Below, in pieces: positions 17,059 to 25,965 of a DNA stretch of 64,000 bases. This stretch comes from Rhizobium sp. SL86. Its GTDB lineage: Bacteria > Pseudomonadota > Alphaproteobacteria > Rhizobiales > Rhizobiaceae. The stretch's first letter is position 1. Each line of letters starts with the position of its first letter. The DNA is taken from NCBI RefSeq assembly GCF_026672545.1, contig NZ_JAPPRJ010000008.1, positions 248,001 through 312,000 on the forward strand, given 5' to 3'. A program made the position numbers and the translations under genes. A model generated the notes under the pieces. It was not told the DNA's origin. It made no database searches and worked only from the letters and a program-made list of their open reading frames with translations.

Positions 17059-17182
17059 TGTTTTTTATGGGGCTTAAGTGAGGCGCGCCCGCGTCAGCCC
17101 ATCATATCAAGACCGCCAGGACCCCTGCGGCGCGCAAGCGCCGTTGCGTGCTTTGGCGTGCCAGCCCGAGGAAAGATCGTAC

Positions 17183-19441
17183 ATGTTGCTCCGTAATCAT
17201 ACCAATCTGCTGGCTTGCACCGCGCTTGCCCTTCTGGCCCTGTCGTCGGGAGCCACAGCACAGGAGCAGCAGACAACAACCTCGGAGGCGACCGTCCTGC
17301 CGCGCATCACCGTCAAGGGCCAGCGGGTCAATGCGCCGAAGGGGTCCGCCACGGACACTCCGCTGACCACGGAGACGACCCGCGAGGAGCTGGACAAGAA
17401 GCAGATCACCAGCATCGAGGATCTTGGCCGCGTGGCGGAACCCGGTGTGAACTTCAACCGCTCGAACGGTGCCGTCAACATCCGTGGCCTGGAAGGCAGT
17501 CGCGTGCTGACCACGATCGACGGCATTCCGCTGCCCTACCTGTCGGATGCGACCCGCAGCGCCAGCGGCGGCGTCGATACGGTCAATTTCAGCTCGCTGT
17601 CTGCGGTGGATGTCATGCGTGGCGCCGATTCCAGCCGTGCCGGCGGCGGCTCGCTCGGTGGCGTTCTTGCCTATCGCACGCTGGAGCCGGAAGACCTGAT
17701 CGGTGAGGGCAAGGATTGGGGCGGGATTGTCAAGACCACCTATGACAGCGCCGACAAGAGCTGGCGGGGTGCGGTTGCCGTCGCCAAGAAGATCGACAAC
17801 ACCTCCGTGCTCTTCCAGGGCAGTTATGCAAAGGGCAATGAGCGCCAGACGAACGGTTCGGTTGGCGGCTACAGCACCACCCGCACGGAAGCCAATCCGT
17901 CCGATTACAAAGAGAACAACCTTTTGTTCAAGCTGCGGCAGGAACTGGAGGGCGGCCACACGATCGGTCTCACGGCCGAGCGCTATCGCAAGGACCGCGA
18001 TACGGATGCCATGACCAACCAGACGCTCACCGGTAATTATCGCCCCGGCGGCTACAACACGCAGAAGGATTCCGACCGCGACCGTGTCTCGATCGACTAC
18101 AAGTTCGAGAGCCAGGACAAGGACAGCTTCATCGACAACATGTGGGCGTCGCTTTACTATCAGAAGACGCGGACGTTGGACGGCTATACGGGTTATCGTT
18201 GGACCTCCGTCATCGGCCCGATCGGTCGTGAAAATACCACGGAAGAGAAGGATTTCGGCCTGATCGGCTCCGCCCAGAAGAGCGTCGAGATCGGCGGCAA
18301 CAACCACCTCTTCACCTTCGGTTTTGATCTCGTGACGCTGACCAGCGAACAATATTCTGCCGGTTACGACAATTGCGGCACGAAACCCGCGAGCGGCACC
18401 TATACAGGCACGCTTTCGGCCTGCAACAACCTGCACACCAACCAGGCTGACACACCGAAGGTGGATGGCAACCGCATCGGCTTCTACCTCGATGACGAGA
18501 TCGCGCTCGGTCAGACGGGGCTTCGCCTGACACCCGGCGTGCGCTTCGACTGGGTCAGCTACGAGCCGAAGATGACCGACGCTTTCGCCCGCAATGCCTC
18601 GAAGCCGTCGCTGCCGGCCTCCTTCGAGGACACAGCGGTTTCGCCGAAGCTGCGGCTTGCCTATGATCTGGCTCCGAATGTCGAGCTGTTCGGCCAGTGG
18701 GCGATGGGCTTCCGTGCGCCGACCACCGGCGAACTCTACAGCCGTTTCGGCGCCAGCGGCACGTATTTGCGCATGGGCAATCCGGATCTCGAATCCGAAA
18801 CCAGCAACGGTTTCGAACTGGGCGCCAATCTGGGTGACGAAAGCTTCGGCGGCCGCATCAACCTCTTCTACAATCGCTACAAGAACTTCATCGACACGCG
18901 CAGCCTGACATCCGCCGAAGCTTCCGCCATGGGGCTCAGCCTTGCAGATTACCGCCAGGGCGGCATCATGAGCTACCAGAACATCGCCCGCGCCGAGATC
19001 TATGGTCTGGAAGTGTCGGCGCAGAAGATCTTCGCCAACGGCTTCCGTATCGGCACCGGCATTTCCGCGATGAAGGGTAACGATCTCGACAACGACACCT
19101 TCCTGCGCTCTGTCGCGCCGATGAAGGCGGTCGCGAGCTTCGGTTACGACACCGAAACCTGGGGCGTCGGCGTCGACGTGATCGGCGTGGCGGGCTCCAA
19201 GGACGATGACGGCAAGGGCGGCACCTACTTCCAGACGCCCGGTTACGGCGTTGTCGATCTGACCGCCTGGTGGGAGCCGGAGCAGGTCAAGGGCCTGCGC
19301 ATCAATGCCGGCGTCTACAACGTCTTCGACCGCACCTATTATGATTACAGCAGCGTGCGCACCAACGGCGCCACCCAGGCGCGCGAATTCTACTCCGAGC
19401 CCGGCCGGACCTTCAAAATCTCTCTGACACAGCGCTTCTGA
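17183..19441 (+). CDS. TonB-dependent heme/hemoglobin receptor (ShmR/HmuR type)
   Basis: A 752-residue outer-membrane receptor. The signal peptide ends after ATAQ. A TonB box-like segment (LPRITVKG) is followed by the plug domain (VNIRGLEGSRVLTTIDGIPLPYL, SSRAGGGSLGGVLAYRT). The beta barrel ends in phenylalanine (FKISLTQRF), as outer-membrane proteins usually do. The FRAPTTGELYSRFG segment and overall length fit the hemoglobin/transferrin/lactoferrin receptor family that includes rhizobial heme receptors. It would import heme with TonB-ExbBD and a HmuTUV system encoded elsewhere. The start has AGGAAAG upstream, and two RirA-type boxes precede it, supporting iron control. Confidence 0.92.
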   Translation: MLLRNHTNLLACTALALLALSSGATAQEQQTTTSEATVLPRITVKGQRVNAPKGSATDTPLTTETTREELDKKQITSIEDLGRVAEPGVNFNRSNGAVNIRGLEGSRVLTTIDGIPLPYLSDATRSASGGVDTVNFSSLSAVDVMRGADSSRAGGGSLGGVLAYRTLEPEDLIGEGKDWGGIVKTTYDSADKSWRGAVAVAKKIDNTSVLFQGSYAKGNERQTNGSVGGYSTTRTEANPSDYKENNLLFKLRQELEGGHTIGLTAERYRKDRDTDAMTNQTLTGNYRPGGYNTQKDSDRDRVSIDYKFESQDKDSFIDNMWASLYYQKTRTLDGYTGYRWTSVIGPIGRENTTEEKDFGLIGSAQKSVEIGGNNHLFTFGFDLVTLTSEQYSAGYDNCGTKPASGTYTGTLSACNNLHTNQADTPKVDGNRIGFYLDDEIALGQTGLRLTPGVRFDWVSYEPKMTDAFARNASKPSLPASFEDTAVSPKLRLAYDLAPNVELFGQWAMGFRAPTTGELYSRFGASGTYLRMGNPDLESETSNGFELGANLGDESFGGRINLFYNRYKNFIDTRSLTSAEASAMGLSLADYRQGGIMSYQNIARAEIYGLEVSAQKIFANGFRIGTGISAMKGNDLDNDTFLRSVAPMKAVASFGYDTETWGVGVDVIGVAGSKDDDGKGGTYFQTPGYGVVDLTAWWEPEQVKGLRINAGVYNVFDRTYYDYSSVRTNGATQAREFYSEPGRTFKISLTQRF

Positions 19442-19465
19442 TCTCCAGTCGCCGTGTTGAGACGG

Positions 19466-19500
19466 GGGGTGGCACTGCGTGTGCCGCCCCTTTTCTGTTT
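19466..19500 (+). terminator. terminator of the heme receptor gene
   Basis: GGGGTGGCAC pairs with GTGCCGCCCC (one G-T wobble) around TGCGT, followed by TTTTCTGTTT. It lies 25 bases after the receptor stop. Confidence 0.75.
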
Positions 19501-19595
19501 GCATCCTCGAACGTCTGTCGATCCGTCATTCACAGGTCGCCTGCCGATGGTCTATGCAGGGAGGAACTGCCGCCCGCTTTTGACGAGGAACATGC

Positions 19596-21275
19596 ATGGG
19601 ACCTGTGCCGTCGGACATCGAAATCGCTCGTGCCGCCAAAAAGAAACCCATCCAGGAGATCGGCCAGCGGCTTGGCATCGGGACGGAAGACCTCATTCCC
19701 TATGGGCACGACAAGGCGAAGATCACCGCAAGCCTGATCTCGTCTCTGGCCGATCGTCCGGACGGCAAGCTGATCCTGGTGACGGCGATCAATCCGACGC
19801 CGGCGGGTGAGGGCAAGACCACGACCACCGTCGGTCTCGGCGACGGACTGAACCGCATCGGCAAAAAGGCGATGGTCTGCCTGCGCGAACCCTCGCTCGG
19901 TCCGTGTTTCGGGGTGAAGGGTGGCGCTGCCGGCGGCGGGTATGCCCAGATCGTGCCGATGGAAGACATCAACCTGCACTTTACCGGCGATTTCCACGCC
20001 ATCACCTCGGCGCACAATCTGCTCGCGGCGATGGTCGACAATCACATTTACTGGGGCAATGCGCTCGACTTCGACCTGCGCCGGGTGACCTGGCGGCGTG
20101 TCGTCGACATGAACGACCGGGCGTTGCGCCAGATGGTCGGCCCGCTCGGCGGCGTCTCCAACGGTTATCCGCGCGAGACCGGCTTCGACATCACGGTCGC
20201 CTCGGAAATCATGGCGATCCTGTGCCTCGCTTCTGATCTTTCGGATCTCGAACAGCGGCTCGGCGCGATCGTCGTGGGTTACCGCCGCGACAAGAGCCCG
20301 GTCTTCGCGCGTGACCTGAAGGCGGATGGCGCCATGGCGGTGCTGCTCAAGGATGCCATGCAGCCGAACTTCGTGCAGACGCTGGAAAACAATCCGGCCT
20401 TCGTGCATGGCGGTCCGTTTGCCAATATCGCGCATGGCTGCAATTCGGTCGTGGCGACCCGCGCCGCGCTGAAGCTTGCCGACTACGTGGTGACGGAAGC
20501 CGGTTTCGGCGCCGATCTGGGAGCCGAAAAATTCTTCGACATCAAGTGCCGTGAGGCGGGTCTGAAACCTGCGGCGGCGGTCATCGTCGCGACCATCCGG
20601 GCGCTCAAGATGAATGGCGGCGTCGCCAAACCGGACCTGTCGAAGGAAAATGTCGGCGCGCTCATCGATGGCTGCGCCAATCTCGGACGGCATATCGAAA
20701 ATGTCGCGAAGTTCGGTGTGCCGGTGATCGTGGCGATCAACCACTTCTCCTCTGACACGGATGCCGAGGTGGAGGCGGTCCAGACCTATGTCCGCTCGCT
20801 GGGCGTCGAGGCGATCCTCTGCCGCCACTGGGCCGAAGGTTCGGCCGGCGTCGAGGAACTCGCCAACAAGGTGGCAGCACTTGCCGATTCCGGCACGGCG
20901 GATTTCAAGCCGCTTTATCCCGACGACTTGCCGCTTCTGCAGAAGATCGAGACCGTTGCGCGCGAGATCTACCGCGCCGGCGAGGTGACAGCGGAAAAGG
21001 CGGTGCGCGACCAGTTGAAGGCGTTTGAGGAGCAGGGCTACGGCCATCTGCCGGTCTGCATTGCCAAGACGCAATATTCCTTTTCCAGCGATCCGGACCT
21101 GCTCGGCGCGCCGACCGGCCACACGCTGCCGGTGCGCGAGGTGCGCCTGTCGGCTGGTGCCGGTTTTGTCGTGGCGATCACCGGCGAGATCCGGACCATG
21201 CCCGGCCTGCCGCGCTCGCCGTCGGCGGAGCGCATCCACCTCAATGAGGCGGGCTATATCGAGGGCCTGTTCTGA
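19596..21275 (+). CDS. fhs: formate-tetrahydrofolate ligase
   Basis: A 559-residue enzyme that makes 10-formyl-tetrahydrofolate from formate, ATP and tetrahydrofolate, feeding purine and one-carbon metabolism. The N-terminus reads SDIEIARAAKKKPIQEI. The ATP site is TPAGEGKTTTTVGLGDGL, and EPSLGPCFGVKGGAAGGGYAQ and LHFTGDFHAITSAHNLLAA follow. The C-terminus ends near GEIRTMPGLPRSPSAERI. Length matches the family. GAGGAA lies five bases before the ATG. It stands alone between the receptor terminator and the GGDEF gene. Confidence 0.96.
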   Translation: MGPVPSDIEIARAAKKKPIQEIGQRLGIGTEDLIPYGHDKAKITASLISSLADRPDGKLILVTAINPTPAGEGKTTTTVGLGDGLNRIGKKAMVCLREPSLGPCFGVKGGAAGGGYAQIVPMEDINLHFTGDFHAITSAHNLLAAMVDNHIYWGNALDFDLRRVTWRRVVDMNDRALRQMVGPLGGVSNGYPRETGFDITVASEIMAILCLASDLSDLEQRLGAIVVGYRRDKSPVFARDLKADGAMAVLLKDAMQPNFVQTLENNPAFVHGGPFANIAHGCNSVVATRAALKLADYVVTEAGFGADLGAEKFFDIKCREAGLKPAAAVIVATIRALKMNGGVAKPDLSKENVGALIDGCANLGRHIENVAKFGVPVIVAINHFSSDTDAEVEAVQTYVRSLGVEAILCRHWAEGSAGVEELANKVAALADSGTADFKPLYPDDLPLLQKIETVAREIYRAGEVTAEKAVRDQLKAFEEQGYGHLPVCIAKTQYSFSSDPDLLGAPTGHTLPVREVRLSAGAGFVVAITGEIRTMPGLPRSPSAERIHLNEAGYIEGLF

Positions 21276-21510
21276 TGCACTGCCCCTTGCGGCCGGGCTT
21301 CTGTCGCAGATCCGCACAGGGCGTCGAGCGATCGGGGGGCATTCCGGCCGACTTCAAGAGTGACGTGCGGACTTGCACGCGGTGGCTGTATTTTCTGGAA
21401 ATACTTTAACCTTTCCCATGGAAAGGCAGGGCTTTTCTCTTTTAGGGACTGCTATTTGCAGGTTTCTCAAAACATCTGTGTGTAGAAGGCGGCAACGATA
21501 TGGAGCCGTC

Positions 21511-22650
21511 ATGCAGACACATCTGGAAAGGCTGAGCGACGAGGCGCGGCTGTGGCCACTGACCTGGCTCACGGACATGAGCAACGCGCCAGGCAGCGAG
21601 TTGCAGCGTCGCCTGCGACTGACGCTGACCGCCTCCATGATGCCCATGATCCTGGGGTGCGCCAATACGGCGACGGTAACGTTGATTGCCTATTTTCGAT
21701 CCGGCAATTCTATCTTTCTTTGGTTCGCCCTTCTGGACCTAGCGTTGATCGCTCTGCGTGGTGCAATCCGCCTGCCCAGGTTCCGGCCCTGGCACACCGA
21801 TGGCGTGTTTCTCTGCGGAACCCTCTGGGCGGCCACCAATGCGGCTTCGACCCTGATGATCAGTCTCGGCAGCGACATGCCAATGATCATCCTGGTCACC
21901 GCCTCGGCCTTCGGCTCCTGTGCCGGTATCATCTCGAACAACTTCGTGGCGCCGCGTTATGCGATGATGCAGATCTTGATGATCGATGCCGCATTCAAGA
22001 TCTCCTTCGCCACGCGCGTGCCGGAGTTCATTCCGCTGCTTGTGCCGCAGGCGGTGATTTTCATTGCCGGGCTGAACTGGATCATGCACCGGCAGCGCGA
22101 CACCACCCTTCGCGCCATCTCGGCAGAGATCGAAAACCGTAACCACGCCCTGAGCGATCCGCTGACCGGAGTGTTGAACCGGCGCGGCCTGCAGGCAAGG
22201 GCCGAGGCGATGATGACGGAGAACCAGTCGCTGCAACTGTTCTGTCTCGATCTCGACGGCTTCAAGACGGTCAATGACCGGTACGGGCACGCGGTCGGAG
22301 ACGACGTGCTGAAAATGGCGGCGGAGCGTCTGCGCGACTGCCTGCCGGACGCTGCCATCTGCCGTCTGGGAGGCGATGAGTTTCTCATTCTTACCGCCTC
22401 GCTTGACCGTCGCGCTGCAGAAACCATGGCCTCCCGTATCATCATAGCGCTGTCTACGCCTTATCCCGTCGCCGGAACGGTGGTCCGCATCGGTGTCAGT
22501 GTCGGCCTGTCGGACGTTGCTGCCGACCATGGCGATCTCACGCAGTCGATGCTGTCTGCCGATCAGGCGCTCTACCGGGCCAAGGCCTCCGGCAAGGGGC
22601 GTTTCGTCTCCGCCGAAGACATGCCGATCGGGCTTGCCGGAACGGCGTGA
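21511..22650 (+). CDS. membrane-bound diguanylate cyclase (GGDEF)
   Basis: A 379-residue protein with about five or six hydrophobic helices in the first 200 residues and a C-terminal GGDEF domain. DPLTGVLNRRG opens the domain, FCLDLDGFKTVNDRYGHAVGDDVL binds metal and GTP, and RLGGDEFLIL is an intact active site. There is no RxxD inhibitory site immediately upstream that I can see clearly. It makes cyclic di-GMP from two GTP and probably responds to a membrane signal through its N-terminal helices. GGAG lies before ATG 21511. Its stop lies a few bases from the convergent extensin-like gene. Confidence 0.9.
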   Translation: MQTHLERLSDEARLWPLTWLTDMSNAPGSELQRRLRLTLTASMMPMILGCANTATVTLIAYFRSGNSIFLWFALLDLALIALRGAIRLPRFRPWHTDGVFLCGTLWAATNAASTLMISLGSDMPMIILVTASAFGSCAGIISNNFVAPRYAMMQILMIDAAFKISFATRVPEFIPLLVPQAVIFIAGLNWIMHRQRDTTLRAISAEIENRNHALSDPLTGVLNRRGLQARAEAMMTENQSLQLFCLDLDGFKTVNDRYGHAVGDDVLKMAAERLRDCLPDAAICRLGGDEFLILTASLDRRAAETMASRIIIALSTPYPVAGTVVRIGVSVGLSDVAADHGDLTQSMLSADQALYRAKASGKGRFVSAEDMPIGLAGTA

Positions 22651-22654
22651 GAGG

Positions 22655-23563
22655 TCACCGGCAATACCGGTATCCGGCCTTTCTTTCGAGCACGTCCAGA
22701 TGCAGGTGATCCTGGTGGGTGGCGTCGCTGCCGGGCGACAGCACGGTGGTGAAATGCAGGCAGGCGCCGGCGGTGATCGTCCGCTGGAAAGCGCCGGTCA
22801 TCGTCGGATCCTCCGTCTTCGGGGTCATCGCCACCAGCTCGCCCTTCGATAGATCCAGGCCGATGATGTCGATGGCATTGCCGCGCGCATGTTCGGAAAT
22901 CTTGCCGGTTTCGGCACCATTGCGCTTGCGGCAGGTATAGGCCGGGGCGTTGCGGACGCCGGTGAGCTTTTGGTCCGGCAGGGCGAGCGCCAGCGTCGGC
23001 TGAACCGTGTCCTTCAGCCAGTGCGAGAGGGCGAGCGCCGCCTGACACCGCATCGGTGACGGATCCGAGAGTGCCACGCCGGGTAGCGGTTGTGTCACGA
23101 CGAGCGGTTTTTCGATGCCGCAGATACCGTCCTCGTCCCGGATCGGATCTTTTGTCTCGAACTGTGCGCCGATCGCTTTCAGGTCGCGCAGGCAAGCCTC
23201 GAGTTTTATGGGATCCTCCGCCACGATGGCGCTGACCTTCGGTTCCGGCTCGGGTTCGGTTTTCGCCGCGGCGGGGTCGTCCGCCTGTCTGTCACCGGTG
23301 TCATCCGGGGTGGTTTCGGGAGCCCCGGTCTCGCGCCTTTCGTCGGATGGCGTCTGGGTGGGTGCCGGAGCGTCGGGTGCCGGTTTGGGGCGAGGCGTGG
23401 CAACCGGCCTGTCCGGCGGGGTCTCTGCCTGGAGGTTTGCCGGTTTCTGCGTCGGCAATGGTGGGCTGTCCGGCAGGCTGGCCGCTGTCAGGACCATGGC
23501 CGAAAATGTTGCGGCCAAGGATCGGGCGGCCCAACTTGCCGCCCATGCTGTGGATCGTCTCAT
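22655..23563 (-). CDS. extensin-like C-terminal domain protein
   Basis: A 302-residue secreted protein. A signal peptide-like N-terminus (residues 10-30) is followed by a long Pro-, Thr- and Glu-rich linker (about 35-105, for example PRPKPAPDAPAPTQTPSD). The C-terminal domain of the extensin-like family reads LEACLRDLKAIGAQFE, GICGIEKPLVV, CQAALALSHWLKDTVQPTL, RNGAETGKISEHARGNAIDI and HQDHLHLDVL. Conserved cysteines and the His/Asp pattern suggest a fold like peptidoglycan peptidases of the D-Ala-D-Ala type. The role in rhizobia is unproved but likely at the cell wall. Confidence 0.88.
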   Translation of the reverse strand: MRRSTAWAASWAARSLAATFSAMVLTAASLPDSPPLPTQKPANLQAETPPDRPVATPRPKPAPDAPAPTQTPSDERRETGAPETTPDDTGDRQADDPAAAKTEPEPEPKVSAIVAEDPIKLEACLRDLKAIGAQFETKDPIRDEDGICGIEKPLVVTQPLPGVALSDPSPMRCQAALALSHWLKDTVQPTLALALPDQKLTGVRNAPAYTCRKRNGAETGKISEHARGNAIDIIGLDLSKGELVAMTPKTEDPTMTGAFQRTITAGACLHFTTVLSPGSDATHQDHLHLDVLERKAGYRYCR

Positions 23564-23664
23564 CTCGCCGTCCTCGCGATCTGCTCCTGGAGAACTCGCT
23601 TGGAGCGAGGTCCCTCAAGGGCAGGTAACGCATGACGGCCGGATTGGTCGCAGACGGAGGCGGA

Positions 23665-25518
23665 TCAGGCCGCCCTGCGGCGCGGCCGCGGATCGAGCGC
23701 CACTTCGTCTTCGCGACTGACGAACTGGTTGACCAGCGCCACCATCTCGCCCACCTCTTCGGTCAGCGAATGGCTGGCGGCGTTCATCTCCTCGACCATG
23801 GCAGCGTTCTGCTGGGTGATCTGGTCCATCTGGTTGACGGAGGTGTTGATGGCCTGCAGCACGTCGCTCTGTTCGCTGGTGCCGAGTGCGATGGTTTCGA
23901 TATCGCTGGCGATCGAGGCGATGTCGTTCTCGATTTCCTTCAGTGCCTCGCCGGTGCGGGAAACCAGCGCCACGCCACCGGCCACTTCGGTGGTCGAATG
24001 AGTGATGAGCGCATGGATTTCCTGCGCTGCGTTGGCGGAACGTTGGGCGAGCGCACGCACTTCCTGCGCGACGACGGCAAACCCCTTGCCGGCTTCGCCG
24101 GCGCGTGCGGCCTCGACGCCGGCGTTCAGCGCCAGCAGGTTGGTCTGGAAGGCGATCTCGTCGATCAGGCCGGTGATCGAACCGATGCGCTGCGAGGCGT
24201 CTTCGATTCGGCTCATGGCATCGATCGCCTGGCGGACGATTTCGGCAGAGCGCCCGACATTTTCGCGCGCATGGTTGCTCTTCGTCATCGTGTTCTTCGT
24301 CAGGCCGCTTGATGCCGCGATGTTGGAGGTGATCTCGTCGAGCGCCGCGGCCGTTTCTTCCAGCGCCGCGGCCTGCTTTTCGGTGCGGTGGGCCAGATTG
24401 TCGGCGGAACCGTCTAAGCTTTCGGCATTGGCGCGGATCTCGTCCGCCTTGCCGAGTACCCGGCGCATCGTCTGCTGGAAGACGGCCAGCGAGCGGTTGA
24501 AGTTGTTGCGCAGCACCTCGAATTCCGCGTCGAAGGGTTCGTCGAGGGTGACGTGGATGTTGAAGCGCGACAGGCGGTCGAGACCGGCGCCGAGATCGTC
24601 GATGACCTTCTTCAGCGTGGCGGCACGCTCCGTTTCCAGGTGAAGCTGGCGGTTCCGCTCCTCGCTCGTCTGCTGTTCGTGGCGGTCTGCTTCCTGCTCC
24701 AGTCTTGCCTTTTCCAGCGCGCCGGCGCGGAAATGCGCCACAGCCTTTGCCATGTTGCCGACCTCGTCCTGCCGGTCGGCATGCGGCACGGGGCTTTCGA
24801 AATCACCTGTCGCAAGAGCTGCCATGTATCGCTCCATGTCGCGCATCGGCGTGATGGCGCGCCGACGGAACAGCACGATGCCCCCCAGAAGGACTGCGAT
24901 CGCCACACCGCTTGCGGCAAAGGCCATCGAACGGTAGACCGCACCAGAGGCCGAGGCGCGCGCTTCGACGGCGATCATGTCGTTTTTCGCCAACGTCACC
25001 AGCTGCACGACCGCGGCGCGCTGGACACGGAAACGCTGCCGAAGCTGCGTCAGGTCGGTTTCCTTGCCGTTGACGGCGGCGATCTTGAATTGCGGAACGA
25101 CGACGTCGAACAGTTCCTTCCAAAAGGCTTCCGAAGCCGCCTTGTAATCGCCGAAGACGAAGGAGGCGGTTGCCGGCGGCAGCGGTTTGGTGGCCCACAC
25201 CGTCATCCGCTCCTTGTAATCCGCATGCAGCCTGTTCAGCACCTCGATATTGGCGCTTGCTTCTTCCGGATAAGCGGCCGTTTCCGTTGCCGTCAGATAG
25301 GCCTCCACCACAAACATCGGCGGCGGCAGGATATCGGCCACCAGGTCCTTGGCGTCGATGATGAGGCTGTATTCCGGTCCGTCGATCTGGAGTTGCCGCA
25401 ACGAATAGAGAAGCGTGCCGACCGCGACCGAAAGCCCTGCCAGGAGTGTAAACCCAAACAGCACTAGAAAGCGCGATATTGTCATCTGCATGCGGGTGAG
25501 CTCCCGTTTGTGGCTCAA
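23665..25518 (-). CDS. methyl-accepting chemotaxis protein
   Basis: A 617-residue chemoreceptor. Membrane helix 1 lies at about residues 14-36, followed by a periplasmic helical sensor with PPPMFVVEAYLTATET (a heme- or ligand-type four-helix bundle cannot be told apart here). Helix 2 is near 200-220, then a HAMP segment (ITPMRDMERYMAALATGDFESPVPH), and the signalling domain with the hairpin EIAFQTNLLALNAGVEAARAGEAGKGFAVVAQEVRALAQRS. The protein ends PRPRRRAA with no CheR-binding pentapeptide. The ligand is unknown. A start at MQMTISR, nine codons later, is possible. It is transcribed away from the trp leader region. Confidence 0.92.
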   Translation of the reverse strand: MSHKRELTRMQMTISRFLVLFGFTLLAGLSVAVGTLLYSLRQLQIDGPEYSLIIDAKDLVADILPPPMFVVEAYLTATETAAYPEEASANIEVLNRLHADYKERMTVWATKPLPPATASFVFGDYKAASEAFWKELFDVVVPQFKIAAVNGKETDLTQLRQRFRVQRAAVVQLVTLAKNDMIAVEARASASGAVYRSMAFAASGVAIAVLLGGIVLFRRRAITPMRDMERYMAALATGDFESPVPHADRQDEVGNMAKAVAHFRAGALEKARLEQEADRHEQQTSEERNRQLHLETERAATLKKVIDDLGAGLDRLSRFNIHVTLDEPFDAEFEVLRNNFNRSLAVFQQTMRRVLGKADEIRANAESLDGSADNLAHRTEKQAAALEETAAALDEITSNIAASSGLTKNTMTKSNHARENVGRSAEIVRQAIDAMSRIEDASQRIGSITGLIDEIAFQTNLLALNAGVEAARAGEAGKGFAVVAQEVRALAQRSANAAQEIHALITHSTTEVAGGVALVSRTGEALKEIENDIASIASDIETIALGTSEQSDVLQAINTSVNQMDQITQQNAAMVEEMNAASHSLTEEVGEMVALVNQFVSREDEVALDPRPRRRAA

Positions 25519-25796
25519 AGACTCGTGGTTCGGGCACAGGTAAAGTTGGTTAACCCAAGATTAAGGAAAGCATAAATGTGTTATTCAAATGCTAATGTGT
25601 CGCTGGTATTCTTCCATCATGACTTGTATGCCTCCTGTTTTTGTGGCGCAGATTTACCCGTAAACGTGGTTTTGCAGACGTGGTGATGGCAGGTTCGGTG
25701 ACGCTGCGGTCTCGGCAGGGGAGGGTGGTGACGTCGCCCGCGACATCGCGCAGAACCCGCTTGTCAGAAACACAGGCCCACGCTATGAAAGACGCC

Positions 25797-25841
25797 ATGA
25801 AAACGTCGAGCAACATGATGATCTGGTGGTGGGCACGCTAA
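25797..25841 (+). CDS. trpL: trp operon leader peptide (14 aa)
   Basis: ATGAAAACG opens a 14-codon ORF ending ATCTGGTGGTGGGCACGC-TAA, giving MKTSSNMMIWWWAR. Three consecutive Trp codons before Ala-Arg match the Sinorhizobium trpL peptide in length and ending. Ribosome stalling at the Trp codons when charged tRNA-Trp is scarce lets transcription pass the attenuator at 25880-25909 into trpE(G). In S. meliloti the released leader RNA and the peptide also act in trans, so the same may hold here. Confidence 0.9.
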   Translation: MKTSSNMMIWWWAR

Positions 25842-25879
25842 ACGCGGCCTTGACCAGTCATGTCCAGAGACGAGACAAA

Positions 25880-25909
25880 GCCGCCCGAAACTCCCGAGGC
25901 GGTTTTTTT
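25880..25909 (+). terminator. transcription attenuator before trpE(G)
   Basis: GCCGCC pairs with GGCGG(T) around a short loop, and seven T residues follow (25903-25909). Its place between trpL and trpE(G) marks it as the attenuator hairpin. The freed leader transcript would end here and correspond to the rnTrpL type of small RNA known in S. meliloti. Confidence 0.88.
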
Positions 25910-25965
25910 ATGTAAAAACCTCCTCCAGAACCGGGCTTGATGGGAAAGTGGAAGAGGTTAAGAGC

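Noticed and set aside
17102..19504. 800-codon minus-strand ORF opposite the heme receptor
   Set aside because: It has an unlikely composition and no recognisable domain. The plus strand encodes a complete TonB-dependent receptor.
19530..21317. 595-codon minus-strand ORF opposite fhs
   Set aside because: Shadow ORF with Arg/Asp/His-rich sequence; fhs on the plus strand is unambiguous.
25592..25816. 74-codon minus-strand ORF over the trp leader
   Set aside because: It lies opposite trpL and its promoter, has no recognisable protein sequence, and does not fit the gene layout.
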